32,500 nucleotides of DNA from Symbiodinium natans (Eukaryota; Sar; Dinophyceae; Suessiales; Symbiodiniaceae), in the NCBI GenBank assembly GCA_905221605.1, contig CAJNDS010002510.1:250001-282500 (forward strand). The letters are read 5' to 3'. Below, in pieces: positions 1-9,796 of the stretch; the first letter of the stretch is position 1, and each line of letters begins with the position of its first letter. A model generated the notes under the pieces. It worked only from the letters and a program-made list of their open reading frames with translations, was not told the origin of the DNA and ran no database searches. A program made the translations under genes and the position numbers.

Positions 1-81
1 CTAAACCCTAAACCCTTAACCCTTAACCCTTAACCCCTAAACCCTAAACCCTAAACCCTAAACCCTAAAATAGACCCTAAC
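1..81. repeat. Telomere-like CCCTAAA tract
   Basis: Tandem CCCTAAA copies with several CCCTTAA variants. The window begins inside the tract, so its true left edge is unknown. The strand shown is the C-rich one. Confidence 0.95.
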
Positions 82-548
82 CCTGCGTATGAAGACTTAA
101 TAGCTGAAGATGGAGACCCGAACCCGCAACAACCCCCCAAGGCCCCAAATGCGGCCCCCGATATCCTCATCAAGCCTGAGTTGGGCCTTAGGGTTTAGGG
201 TTTAGGGTTTAGGGTTTAGGGTTTAGGGTTCAGGGTTCAGGGTTCAGGGTTTAGGGTTCAGGGTTCAGGGTTCAGGGTCAGCATTCCATGAGGCCAACGC
301 CGCGCCAGGCCTTCATGCCGCCTCTCGGGAGCACGTGTAGCTTGCACGTGGCCTTGGCTTTGGGGTTTTCTCTTCAGACTTGCCCTCGGCTTCTAGAATG
401 CCCAGTGGTGCCCTCATTCCCTTTCTGGCGGGTTTAGGTTCCCTTCTAAACCCCTTAAGGAAAACAAGGGTAACCTCTTTAATCCTAGGTTACTGGGCAA
501 CCCAGGCCTTAGGCAGTCCCTTCCCAAATCCCGCAAACCCGAAAGCGC
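82..548. other. Non-genic mosaic with a TTTAGGG/TTCAGGG tract
   Basis: Positions 188-283 hold TTTAGGG copies that pass into TTCAGGG variants, in the opposite orientation to the window start. The rest is non-repetitive sequence, including copy A of a dispersed repeat (397-507). A 61-codon open stretch over 380-565 runs into telomeric repeat and is not a credible gene. Confidence 0.7.
397..507 (+). repeat. Dispersed repeat, copy A
   Basis: This segment aligns by eye over its whole length with 10840-10949. Shared blocks include AATGCC.AGT.GT.CCCT, GGTTCCCTT, CCCCTTAAGGA.AACA and ATCCTAGGTT.CTGGGCAACC. The right end is an imperfect hairpin (CCTAGGTT/AACCCAGG). The length and terminal hairpin would fit a small non-coding mobile element. 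No coding capacity is seen. Confidence 0.6.
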
Positions 549-710
549 TAAACCCCAAACCCTAAACCCTAAACCCTAAACCCTAAACCCTAAACCCTAA
601 ACCCTAAACCCTAAACCCTAAACCCTAAACCCTAAACCCAAAACCCAAAACCCCAAACTCTAAACCCCAAACTCTAAACCCTAAACCCTAAACCCTAAAC
701 CTAGAACCCA
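549..710. repeat. Telomere-like CCCTAAA tract
   Basis: Long, nearly pure CCCTAAA array that degrades on its right side into CCCAAAA and CCCCAAACTCTAAA variants. Confidence 0.95.
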
Positions 711-1085
711 GGCTAACTGCAGGTCCGAAGAATAAGCCGAGAGCTTGGGTCGACGCCAGCCATACGGCGGGCCAAGCAGCCGTCAGTTTTTTTTCGAGGA
801 GCTTGTACTCGGTTTAGGGTTTAGGGTTTTGGGTTTAGGTTCGGGTTGGGCTTAAGGGTTTCGGGCTTTGGGTTTCCCCGTCCCCTAGCTATAAGTAGAG
901 TCCGAGGGCTCTACTTACTTACCTACAGCTTCCTAGCAATTACTTTGAGCAGTGGTGTAACCCATGAAACTGTAGGTAGAGAGAGTCCCTGGATGAAATG
1001 GCAATAGAGTCCCGAACGATTGAACCCGAATCTGCAGTAACCATGCATGAGGTTCATAGGTATCCATAAACACTATGGTCCTCAA
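711..1085. other. Non-repeat island with two nested-style hairpins
   Basis: A perfect 8-bp stem is formed by AAGTAGAG (893-900) and CTCTACTT (909-916). A second perfect 8-bp pair is ACCTACAG (921-928) with CTGTAGGT (970-977). No tRNA, snRNA or open frame was recognised. A short degenerate TTTAGGG stretch lies at 810-845. Confidence 0.55.
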
Positions 1086-1485
1086 ACCCTAAACCCTGAA
1101 CCCTGAACCCTGAACCCTAAACCCTACACCCTCAACCCTAAACTCCTACATTTTCGGATGTCGGTGCTGCTTGAACCCGTCAGGCTTGTCCAAGAAGTCT
1201 GACTCTTTTGCCTCATCGGCTAAGTCACTCATCCAAAGCCCCAAACCCTAAACCCTGAACCCTAAACCCTAAACCCTAAACCCTAAACCCTGAACCCTGA
1301 ACCCCGAACCCTGAACCCTGAACCCTGAGCCCTGAACCCCGAACCCTAACCCCAAAACCCTCAGAGCCTGCTTCGGTGATGTCCTTCATGCACTAAACCC
1401 TAAAACCCTAGAATTCCACCCTAAACCCTTTACCCTAAACCCTAAACCCTGAACCCTAGACCCGGAGCCCACCTTAGAGACCTGA
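1086..1485. repeat. Degenerate telomere-like tracts with CCCTGAA variants
   Basis: Two CCCTAAA/CCCTGAA blocks (about 1084-1145 and 1245-1370) and short scattered copies to about 1460, separated by brief unique sequence. CCCTGAA copies are clustered rather than scattered. Confidence 0.85.
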
Positions 1486-2285
1486 TAGGTGGAAGAAATC
1501 AACCTTGCTTTGCTTTCAAGCAAGGAGGGGAAGGTTTCGATGGTTTTCAGCGTCCTGTCCTTGCTTCTTCCGAGGAAATAATTTGGTTTTGTCTTTCAGG
1601 GACTGGACTTGAGGGTGTAGGGCTAAACCGTTAAACCCTGACCCCAATCCCTACATCCTGAACGTTAAACCCTAAACCCTAAACCCTAAACCTTAAACCC
1701 TAAACCCTAAACCCTAAGATTGTGGTTTAGGAAATGTGGTTCATGGGTCGCCCTTGAACGGTTCGCAGGATGTAGGGGACCTGTTTCCCTAGCTCCCTTC
1801 TAACAGCCAGTAAGTGGCGTTTAGGGTTTAGGGTTCAGGGCTGTTTTTGGTTTTTGTTTAGCTTTTCATGTTTTTTTTTTGACAAGTTTCCTGAATTTTC
1901 CATGGTTTTCTGGTTCTTTTCCCGCGATGCCAGAGAAGCATGCGTTGAAGGAATATGGGATGGGAGCTTGTTACTTCAGGGTTTAGGGTGTAGAGGTGCT
2001 TTGTTTTGAGTTTAGGGTTTAGGGTGTGGGGTGTGGCGTGCGGTTTCGGATTTAGGTTCGTGGGTGAGTTAGGCTTTAGGGCTTTAGGGGGTTTTGGGCT
2101 TAGGCTGTCGAGAGTGCTTCAGACAAGTCGCGGAGCCGTAGCGCTAGCTACACCCTAAACCCTAAACCCTAAACCCTAAACCCTAAACCCTAAACCCTAA
2201 CTCCTAAACCCTTTTTTACTTCCAAAGTTACTCTTGGGTCTTGAAATGATGCTTTTGGGGATGGGACAGCTGGATCATCATGTCT
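1486..2285. other. Non-genic stretch with short telomeric blocks
   Basis: It holds telomeric blocks at about 1670-1712 and 2151-2215 and isolated TTTAGGG copies around 1818-1835 and 1980-2035. A T-rich patch lies at 1835-1915. No open frame of useful length and no RNA gene was recognised. Confidence 0.6.
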
Positions 2286-2530
2286 CTAAGGGTAGTTACA
2301 TGGTCCCTTAAGACCATTAAAAGGGGACCCCCTATAAACCCCTTATACACCCTTCACAACCCAAGGGCCCATACTTCAGAACCCCCTTGAAGGAGGTACG
2401 GGACCATACGAAGGAACCCTCAACCCTAAACCCTAAACCTTAAACACTAAGCGCTAAACCCTAAACCCTAAACCCTAAATCCTTTTAAGAACCCTTTCAA
2501 GAAGGTAAGGGACAGTGAAACTACCCTTAG
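2286..2530. repeat. Fold-back element split by a telomeric tract
   Basis: The 25-nt arm at 2286-2310 is an inverted copy, with about three mismatches, of the arm at 2506-2530. Inside, ATGGTCCC near 2300 is the exact complement of GGGACCAT near 2400. About 60 bp of CCCTAAA (about 2420-2480) sits inside the right half. The structure resembles a degenerate hairpin element interrupted by telomeric repeat. It shares motifs with 5649-5750. Confidence 0.55.
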
Positions 2531-3250
2531 AGCCAGCAGACGTTTCACACATGGGCTTCGTGGTCCGGATGTAGGGTCCCAGGATTTAGAAACGACAAGG
2601 GTTTAGGGTTTAGGGTTTACGGTTTAGGGTTTAGGGTTTAGGGCGTCTCGCCGCGCAGCGGCAGTAAGTGCCATGTGTAAATGGCGCCCCTACACACCCA
2701 GGGGGTGTGGGGGGGCGGCATGTCACGCGAAGGCATCTGTTCTCAATGCAATCCAACAATGTTCATTGGTGCTGGTTCCTTTCTCCCACCCGCTGTGAGC
2801 TTTCACAGGCCACCACCCAAACCACTACCTTTTAGGGTTTAGGGCGACCTGTCACCCTCAATTCCCACCATCACGAACGCTTCACATCAGGGGGGGCCAT
2901 GGTTGGGGGGTCAGGCCAGGGGGGGGTAAGGGGGGGGGGCCAGGTCGGAAGGGGCCAGCCGTGGGAGGGGGTCAAGCCTTTTTTGGCTCTGGGGGGACCA
3001 CCCCCAGGGAAACGTCGACCGAAGGATTCCGGCCCAGGCTTTAGGGTATTCTCATCAACAGAGGATCATGGGTTCCCTTTGTAAATGTAAGGCACCACTT
3101 TAGTGGTCCTAAAGCAAGGCTCAGCCCTAGGGGCTGTATTCGACCATTCTCCAATGGCTCCACCCATTGTCCATCCAGTAAGGGTATAATTCTGGGTCCA
3201 GGCACCCTAGTATAGGGTGGGTACGGCCTATATATGCAGGCCGGGTGGGA
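2531..3250. other. Non-genic, hairpin-rich island with a TTTAGGG tract
   Basis: A TTTAGGG block lies at about 2598-2645. The rest has G-rich runs (2885-2945) and small perfect hairpins such as ACCACTTTAGTGGT and AGCCCTAGGGGCT between 3090 and 3140. A 61-codon frame at 2899-3084 is G-run driven and is not called. Confidence 0.55.
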
Positions 3251-3755
3251 ATTTAGGGTTTAGGGTTTAGGGTTTAGAACAGCAGTAGGTTCGTGACCAC
3301 CTGCCCCCAGGGTCCTTCTGAGGAAGAGGGGCCTCGCGGGAGTGTGCGCGTAAGCTGCTGCTGGAAACCCCTAGACTGCCGACTCAGGGGCTCCATGACC
3401 CATTGGATTCAGGGAAGGTTTAGGGTTTTTGGTTCAGGGTTTAGGGTTTAGGGTTTAGGGTTTAGGGTTTAGGGTTCTTTAACTCAAGATCAGGGTTCTA
3501 GTGTGCTTGAACGGAAGATTCCTCAATGAAGGGGTTTGTGACGTCGCTTGAACCGCGGAGGGGCAGTGACGGAATACTAGGCCGCGGAAAATGGGTACCC
3601 GTGTAAGGGTTTAGGGTTTTGGGTTTTGGGCTTAGGGTTTAAGGCGTGATCATGTAAGGGTTTGTAGTGGTTAGGCCTATAGTCCCCTGTTAGGGCTGGG
3701 CTTGCTTGGGCTTCTGTTGGCCTTCCTGGGTGAGAAATACCCCCGAAGAATGAAC
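3251..3755. other. TTTAGGG fragments and unique spacer
   Basis: TTTAGGG copies occur at 3251-3277, 3415-3476 and 3607-3640. The unique DNA between them shows no gene, RNA or clear inverted repeat. Confidence 0.65.
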
Positions 3756-4135
3756 CGTAAACCCTGAACCGTAAACCCTGAACGTTGAACCCTGAACCCT
3801 TAACCCTTAACCCTCTAAACCCTAAACCCTAAACCCTGAGCCCTTAACCCTAAACCCTAAACCCTAAACCCTAAACCCTAAACCCCAAACCCCAAACCCT
3901 AAACCCTAAACCCTAAACCCTTCTCTTCGTGCAGCCGTTTGGATCAGCTGTGCGAGCGACTACGCCAGTGGTGAGACAGAGTGTCCAGGCCACAACGCCT
4001 GCAGTTCATGGCTCTTTCTCCTAAAGCTCCTAAACCCTATGCCCTAAACCCTAAACCCTAAGCCCTAAACCCTGAACTCTAAACCCTGAACCCTTAAACC
4101 CTAAGCCCTAAGCTCTAAACCCTAAACCCTACATA
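3756..4135. repeat. Degenerate and pure CCCTAAA tracts
   Basis: Variant copies (CCGTAAA, CCCTGAA, CCCTTAA) pass into a pure CCCTAAA array up to about 3922. About 100 bp of unique sequence follows, then a second degenerate block at about 4030-4130. Confidence 0.85.
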
Positions 4136-4194
4136 TGACCCAGGGCCGCAGGCCCTCCCGTCCCCTCCCCTACCCCCCCCACCCCCCTCCTTGA

Positions 4195-4330
4195 AGGGTT
4201 AGGGTTTAGGGTTTAGGGTTTAGGGTTTAGGGTTTAGGGTTTAGGGTTTAGGGTTTAGGGTTTAGGGTTTAGGGTTTAGGGTTTAGGGTTTAGGGTTTAG
4301 GGTTTAAGGGTTTCAGGGTTTCAGGGTTTC
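4195..4330. repeat. Telomere-like TTTAGGG tract
   Basis: A nearly pure TTTAGGG array in the opposite orientation to the previous tract. Its right end passes into TTTCAGGG copies. Confidence 0.95.
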
Positions 4331-4985
4331 TCCCCTTCCTTTCTCCTGTGGGGTCGGTCGTGAACCGTACCCCGGGACCAGGAGCATTTGTTTTGCTATT
4401 GCGATGTGGTCGGGGGCTTTCGGGGGGTTTTAGGGTTTCCGGGTTTTAGAGAAGTTTGGGGTCTAGGGTTTGGGGTTTAGGGCTTTGGGCCAACACAGAT
4501 CAGCAATGTACTTCCCACAAGGGCCGTTGGCAGGTTTTGGGGTTTGTGATTATGAGATTGCTCCCTAGACCCTAAACCCTAAACCCTAAACCCTAACCCC
4601 TGAACCCTAAACGCTTATTCTGGGTTGGCCATCCCGCATGTCAGGTCCCTAATCTCCGACATAGACATCAACCCGAGAAGCCCTCAAGTTGTTTTGGGTT
4701 TAGGGTTTAGGGCTTAGGGTTTAGTCAGTTTAGGGTGTAGCCATTCAGCCCTCAGCCCTAAAGCCCCTGAAGCCTTAAACGCTCCCAGCCGCGTGCTGCA
4801 ACGGCCAGGTTATTGAGCTCCGCTTCCTTCTCAAAGAGATGCTCGGCATGTATAATCGACGAAGAGTTTTTGCAGGGTTTAGGGTTGAAGGTTGAGTAGG
4901 GTTGAGGGTTTTCGGTTTAGGTTTTCGGGTTTAGGATTTAGGGTTTGAGGTTCAGGGCTAGGGTTTAGGGTTTAGGGTTTAAGGT
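4331..4985. other. Mixed unique DNA and degenerate telomeric copies
   Basis: Short CCCTAAA (4565-4612) and TTTAGGG (4695-4735, 4875-4985) blocks alternate with unique sequence. No gene was recognised. Confidence 0.6.
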
Positions 4986-5270
4986 TTGTTGGGATTCCCG
5001 AGGGTTTAGGCCTAAACTCACTTCCATCGCCTGCTTCCAACAATTTTCCTCCGTCCAGGGCTTGATTGGCTTCCTTCGCAAAGCCCTGATGTAGAGTCCG
5101 TGCGGAGGCACCCCAGGATTCGGAAAAACATGGCCGCTTCCAGCAATAGTTAGGCGCAGACTTTGATGGCAGAAATGACCCCATGATTTTTCCAGATTTT
5201 GGGGCTTCTAATGGCCTCAACTTCTTAGGGGTTTCCCAGGGCGTCATCAGAGGATTGAGCGTAGGACAGA
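4986..5270. other. Non-telomeric island, no gene recognised
   Basis: About 285 bp of unique sequence. A 91-codon open frame on the minus strand (4972-5247) runs into telomeric repeat, shows no domain, and is not called as a gene. Confidence 0.5.
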
Positions 5271-5574
5271 CTCAACCCTAAATCCTAAAGCCCTAAGCAC
5301 TAAACCCTAGACCCTAAACCCTAAACCCTAAACCCTAAACCCTAAACCCTAAACCCTAAACCCTAAACCCTAAACCCTAAACCCTAAACCCTAAACCCTA
5401 GACCCTAAACCCTAAACCCTAAACCCTAAACCCTAAACCCTAAACCCTAAGCCGAAATCCGAAATCCGAAACCCGACACCCTAAACCCTGAACCCTAAAC
5501 CCTAAACCCTAAACCCTAAACCCTAAACCCTAAACCCTAAACCCTAAACCCTAAAACCTAAACCCTAAACCCTG
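5271..5574. repeat. Long CCCTAAA tract
   Basis: About 300 bp of CCCTAAA with a short cluster of CCGAAAT/CCCGAAA variants at about 5450-5480. Pure on either side. Confidence 0.95.
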
Positions 5575-5648
5575 CAACTTCTTGAAGCCCTTATGTAAGG
5601 TCGGGAGTCGGAACCATGGGCCCTGATCATGATCCCTTACCCTTGGTT

Positions 5649-5750
5649 ATAGGGATCCGAAGAATCCTTATTATGTACAGCCTGTATAGTGTATATAAGG
5701 GTTATAAAACAGGGGACCCCAATTCAGGGCCCATACTTCGGATCCCCTAT
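5649..5750. repeat. Fold-back element
   Basis: GGGATCCGAAG (5652-5662) is the exact inverse of CTTCGGATCCC (5736-5746), and with one bulged base the arms extend to ATAG/CTAT. The interior carries AGGGGACCCC and GGGCCCATACTTC. Both are also found in the fold-back at 2286-2530, so the two are probably related. Confidence 0.65.
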
Positions 5751-5760
5751 TTCAGTGCCT

Positions 5761-5938
5761 CCTAAACCCTAAACCCTAAACCCTAAACCCTAAACCCTAA
5801 ACCCTAAACCCTAAACCCTAAACCCTAAACCCTAAACCCTAACCCTAAACCCTAAACCCTAAACCCTAAACCCTAAACCCTAAACCCTAAACCCTAAACC
5901 CTAAACCCTAAACCCTAAACCCTAAACCTTAAACCCTA
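5761..5938. repeat. CCCTAAA tract
   Basis: A near-perfect array with one CCCTAA hexamer unit. Confidence 0.95.
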
Positions 5939-6065
5939 AGAAAGCACACCTCTAGGATGGCGGCGCTCCCGCTTGCCCTGCTCGCTACACTGAGCTTCCT
6001 GCCCGCGTGACGTTCGCTGCACGGAGAGCGAGGGTTCCAGGATTTGAGGCGTTTTTCGGGTTGGG

Positions 6066-6250
6066 GTTTAGGGTTTAGGGTTTAGGGTTTAGGGTTTAGG
6101 GTTTAGGGTTTAGGGTTTAGGGTTTAGGGTTTAGGGTTTAGGGTTTGGGGCTTAGGGTTTGGGGTTTAGGGTTTAGGGTTTGGGGTTTAGGGTTTGGGGT
6201 TTAGGGTTTAGGGTTTGGGGTTTAGGGTTTAGGGTTTGGGGTTTAGGGTG
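6066..6250. repeat. TTTAGGG tract with a TTTGGGG higher-order variant
   Basis: A pure TTTAGGG array, then from about 6146 to 6250 a pattern in which TTTGGGG alternates with one or two TTTAGGG units. The repeated multi-unit pattern suggests local tandem amplification. Confidence 0.9.
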
Positions 6251-6363
6251 GGTTTCATGGCTTCAGGAAATCGGGGGCACCTCAACCCCCAACCCCTCAA
6301 CTCTGAACCCTAGTAGAAGAGTAGGTAACCTTGAACCTTTTTGGGTAGTATGCTCCCACAATC

Positions 6364-6503
6364 CCAAACCCTAAACCCTAAACCCTAAACCCTAAACCCT
6401 AAACCCTAAACCCTAAACCCTAAACCCTAAACCCCAAACCCCAAACCCCAAACCCTAAACCCTAAACCCTAAACCGTAAACCCTAAACCCTAAACCCTAA
6501 ACC
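6364..6503. repeat. CCCTAAA tract
   Basis: A CCCTAAA array with three CCCCAAA units in the middle. Confidence 0.95.
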
Positions 6504-6972
6504 CACAAAAAAAGATAGTCCTCCTTAGAAGGGCAATATAGGGATATCCTTGTTTATGAAGCCCTAAACTCCTTCGTGTCACCGGGCACGCACGTTGCCG
6601 AGAAGGCCACCGACATCACGCACCTCTGCAGAGTCGCAGCTTGTCTGTCGTTGCCCAAGTCGCAACCATCCGGGCACGCATCGACGGACAGATATTGCTG
6701 CACTTTGACTTTCCAGCCTCCTTCTGGGACGGTTTGACTCCAAAGCAGCAGGGTGCTCAGAATGAGAAGCGTGTCGCCAAGGCAGACGCGTTGCATCCAA
6801 ACGCTGGTGCGCCAATACCTATCCGGCGAAACTCATTCCCAACTGTTGAGACATGGCCCTAGTTCCTAAACCCCAAACCCAAAAATGCCTAAATGCCTTA
6901 AGCAAATAGCAGGGGCGATGTGGAGGCGACAGAGGCTGCCTCCAGCTCTTGTCTTCTGCGTCTTTCAGTTCT
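6504..6972. other. Non-telomeric island, possibly captured genic DNA
   Basis: About 350 bp (6505-6860) of non-repetitive sequence with open frames of 73-80 codons on both strands. No start context, domain or homology is recognised, so no gene is called. It differs from its surroundings in lacking telomere-derived words. Confidence 0.4.
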
Positions 6973-7089
6973 GCCCTAAACCCTAAACCCTAAACCCTAA
7001 GCCCTAAACCCTAAACCCTAAACCCTCAACCCTCAACCCTAAACCCTAAACCCTAAACCCTAAACCCTAAACCCTAAACCCTAAACCCG
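6973..7089. repeat. CCCTAAA tract
   Basis: A CCCTAAA array with two CCCTCAA units and one CCCTAAG unit. Confidence 0.95.
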
Positions 7090-7713
7090 CTGCGTCACTC
7101 ACGGCGGAGAGCCGCAAGCGTGGTGCTTGCCATAGCTAATGGGTTCCCCTGCTACCCCCCCTCCCCCCCCCGCTCTATGCTACCCTCCCCTAGGTTCAGG
7201 TTTAGGGTTTGAGGTTTGGGGTTTAGGGTTTAGGGTTTAGGGTTTAGGGCTTAACCGAGACACTAAGCCCTAAACCCTAAACGCCCTCCGACTGTTAGAC
7301 CTCAAGGATCTTTCGTGGCATAGGGCAGTTCTGTCCGGATGGCAGATGTTTGGAACCCTGCAGCGTAGATGTGTTTATCGCCCTAAACTTGACAACCCTA
7401 AACCCTAGTTTAAGGTTTATGGTTCAAGGTTTAGGGTTTAGGATCAAGGGTTTGCGAAACCCGCTTCGGTTCGAGGGCGAAGTCGCTCTCCCTTTCCATT
7501 GGTCTAAGCCTGCACCCCTCTATCCCCTAAACCCTGTTAAAGAAACCCTAAGCCCTAACCCCTAAACCCTAAACCCTAAACCCTCAGCCCTAAACTACCC
7601 TAAACCCCACAACGCCGCATCCACTCCAAAAGAACATTCATGCCACACGAGGCGAGCCCAAGAGTTGGCGATCGGCCGCTCGTCTCTCAAAGCATGACAG
7701 GCGCCAGGCCTTC
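7090..7713. other. Mixed spacer with short telomeric blocks
   Basis: TTTAGGG block at 7200-7248, scattered copies at 7265-7285 and 7395-7445, and a CCCTAAA block at about 7555-7590. A C-rich run lies at 7150-7172. The word GCGCCAGGCCTTCA near 7698-7711 also occurs near 303-316. No gene was recognised. Confidence 0.55.
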
Positions 7714-7983
7714 AAACCCTAAACCCTAAACCCTAAACCCTAAACCCTAAACCCTAAACCCTAAACCCTAAACCCTAAACCCTAAACCCTAAACCCTAAA
7801 CCCTAAACCCTAAACCCTAACCTAAACCCTAAACCCCCCTAAACCCTAACCCTAAACCCTAAACCCTAAACCCTAAACCCTAAACCCTAAACCCTACACC
7901 CTAAACCCTAAACCCTAAACCCTAAACCCTAAACCCTAAACCCTAAACCCTAAACCCTAACCCTAAACCCAAAACCCTAAACC
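7714..7983. repeat. Long CCCTAAA tract
   Basis: About 270 bp of near-pure repeat with rare phase breaks (CCTAAA, CCCCCCTAAA and CCCTAA units). Confidence 0.95.
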
Positions 7984-8129
7984 ACAGCCTATGTTTTGGG
8001 GGGCTTGGGCTCCCAATACCATACTGGGATAAGCATTCAATGGTCCTCATACACTCTCATAGACAATGGCAGAAGGTTTGGTATTAGGAGTAGGGGTTTC
8101 GGGGGAGGAGGTTGGCGTTTAGGGTTCTT

Positions 8130-8303
8130 ACTTGGGGCTTGGACCTCTGGGTTAAAGCCCTACCCAGAGACTCCAAAACCCCTTAATTCAGGAATATACC
8201 GTAACTTATAACAGGGTTCCTGTTAGAATTTAAGGTATATTCCTGAAGTAAGGGGTTGTGGAGTCTCCGGGTAAGCCCGAAGCCAAAACTCTAAACCCCA
8301 AGT
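8130..8303. repeat. Long fold-back (MITE-like) element
   Basis: A 174-bp near-palindrome. The arms begin with ACTTGGGG (8130-8137) and end with CCCCAAGT (8296-8303). The most conserved arm, from about 8157 to 8200, pairs with about 8234-8278 with few mismatches and shares AGACTCCA.AACCCCTTA.TTCAGG. The centre is a perfect TAACAGG/CCTGTTA hairpin with a 3-nt loop. No coding frame. It could be a MITE or fold-back transposon, or a hairpin-RNA precursor. Confidence 0.8.
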
Positions 8304-8337
8304 GTTTCTGGACACTGCTCCGCAGCGTGCGAAAACC

Positions 8338-8612
8338 TGAACCCTAAACCCTAAACCCTAAACCCTAAACCCTAAACCCTAAACCCTAAACCCTAAACCC
8401 TAAACCCTAAACCCTAAACCCTAAACCCTAAACCCCTAAACCCTAAACCCTAAACCCTAAACCCTAAACCCTAAACCTAAAAACCCTAAAACCCTAACCC
8501 TAAACCCTAAAACCCTAAACCCTAAACCCTACACCCTAAACCCTAAACCCTAAACCCTAAACCCTAAACCCTAAACCCTAAGCCCTAAACCCTAAACCCT
8601 AAACCCTAAACC
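8338..8612. repeat. Long CCCTAAA tract
   Basis: A near-pure array with irregular units (CCCTAAAA, CCCTACA) around 8475-8535. Confidence 0.95.
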
Positions 8613-9035
8613 GCCAGGGTCTGGGTCGCCAAAATAGGGTCCAGGGCTTACAGGGCCTCTCCCGAATCCGATCCCAGTCCCTCGATTGCATTGGACATGG
8701 TGTCCTTTGCCCAGAACTTGCTCCCTAAACCCTAAACCCGAAACCCTAAACCCTAAACCCTAAACCCTAAGCCCTAAACCCTCAACCCTAAACCCTAAAC
8801 CCTGAACCCCTAAATCGAGTTCGCAGGCCTGTCCCACCAAGATGGTACGAGCTGGCTGCAGAACACTTTAGTGGTCGACTTCAAGCAGTCGATGGACTCG
8901 AGTTCGGATTCTGGCGACGGCACCTCTTGCAGAGAAGGAGGTCCACGAATGGTCCGGCATGCTGTGGTTTCCTGTTTCAGCACACCCTGCAGATGAGTGG
9001 CGTCCACGGCTTCGCGTCCAAGGAATGAAAGGTTT
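8613..9035. other. Unique island, a short CCCTAAA tract, then a gene-like island
   Basis: Unique sequence 8613-8720, a telomeric block 8723-8813, then about 220 bp (8814-9035) of balanced-composition sequence that is open on both strands over 60 codons. It could be a captured exon or gene fragment, but no domain or splice signal was recognised. Confidence 0.45.
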
Positions 9036-9042
9036 AGGGGGG

Positions 9043-9145
9043 CTTAGTTGCTGAGTGAGTACACTTTTCACTTTTTGGGATACGATAATCCCCTATAGAA
9101 CTGAACGTGTACACTGTTTTGGGGCCTGTGAACTCAGCAACTAAG
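9043..9145. repeat. Fold-back element with perfect 14-bp terminal inverted repeats
   Basis: CTTAGTTGCTGAGT (9043-9056) is the exact inverse of ACTCAGCAACTAAG (9132-9145). The 75-bp interior contains a smaller GGGAT/ATCCC hairpin and related GTACAC words on each side. No target duplication is clear. The size and ends suit a MITE-like element. Confidence 0.75.
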
Positions 9146-9191
9146 AACCCTATTGCAGCCCCAAGCCGCAAGCCGCTCTAAATTGAACCCT

Positions 9192-9247
9192 TAGGGTTTA
9201 GGGTTTAGGGTTTAGGGTTTAGGGTTTAGGGTTTAGGGTTTAGGGTG
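9192..9247. repeat. TTTAGGG tract
   Basis: Eight consecutive TTTAGGG-type copies. Confidence 0.95.
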
Positions 9248-9665
9248 TAAGGAGGGAGTGAGTAGAGAGTCTAGAAAGTACTAGCATCCCTTGGCCGTTC
9301 ACCCAACCCCCCTTCTTCCCCCTGGTTCTTAGTAAGAAATACAATGTCCCCCTTGGGAGTTATTTTTGTTTTGTTTATATAAAACCCAAGAGGACATTAA
9401 GGATATTGTTTTTGTTAAGGTTCTCAGGGGAGTATAGAATAAGGGATGAGGGCCCATTATGCAGGGCCCTCATGCCCTCATTCCCCAAGAAGAACCAGCC
9501 AGTCTTCCCCGCCCCCGCCCCCAGAACCCTCCTCCTCCCTCAGGGCCTAATTATGCTGGGCTTTCACGGGAGGGGGGATCCAAGGCTAAGCAAACCGAGG
9601 TTCCCGAAAGGGGTCTGTTCAGGTGTTTGGGGGGCTTATGGGGTTTCGAGGAGGGATGTCACCCT
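9248..9665. other. Non-telomeric island with hairpins
   Basis: Contains an imperfect inverted repeat TGTCCCCCTTGGG (9345-9357) with CCCAAGAGGACA (9385-9396). A second pair lies near 9448 and 9480 (GGGATGAGGGC with GCCCTCATTCCC). The wider pair CTGGTTCTT and AAGAACCAG encloses both. Two overlapping ORFs of about 90 codons here end in telomeric repeat and are not called. Confidence 0.5.
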
Positions 9666-9796
9666 AAGCCCTTAACCCTAAACCCCAAACCCCAAACCCC
9701 AAACCCCAAACCCCAAACCCCAAACCCTAAACCCTAAACCCTAAACCCTAAACCCTAAACCCTAAACCCTAAACCCTAAACCCTAAACCCTAAACC
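9666..9796. repeat. Telomere-like tract with a CCCCAAA block
   Basis: About seven consecutive CCCCAAA units (9682-9725) followed by about ten CCCTAAA units. The variant is confined to one side. Confidence 0.95.

Noticed and set aside
711-1085. tRNA or small nuclear RNA gene
   Set aside because: The hairpins here do not form a cloverleaf, and no A/B box or Sm-site pattern was seen.
6554-6862. Three overlapping small frames on both strands
   Set aside because: They compete with one another in about 300 bp, have no recognised domain or signal, and none is preferred by composition.
9406-9737. 89- and 92-codon overlapping frames
   Set aside because: The longer one ends in a translated telomeric repeat (NPKPQTPNPKP-like), and the DNA beneath is a hairpin-rich island.
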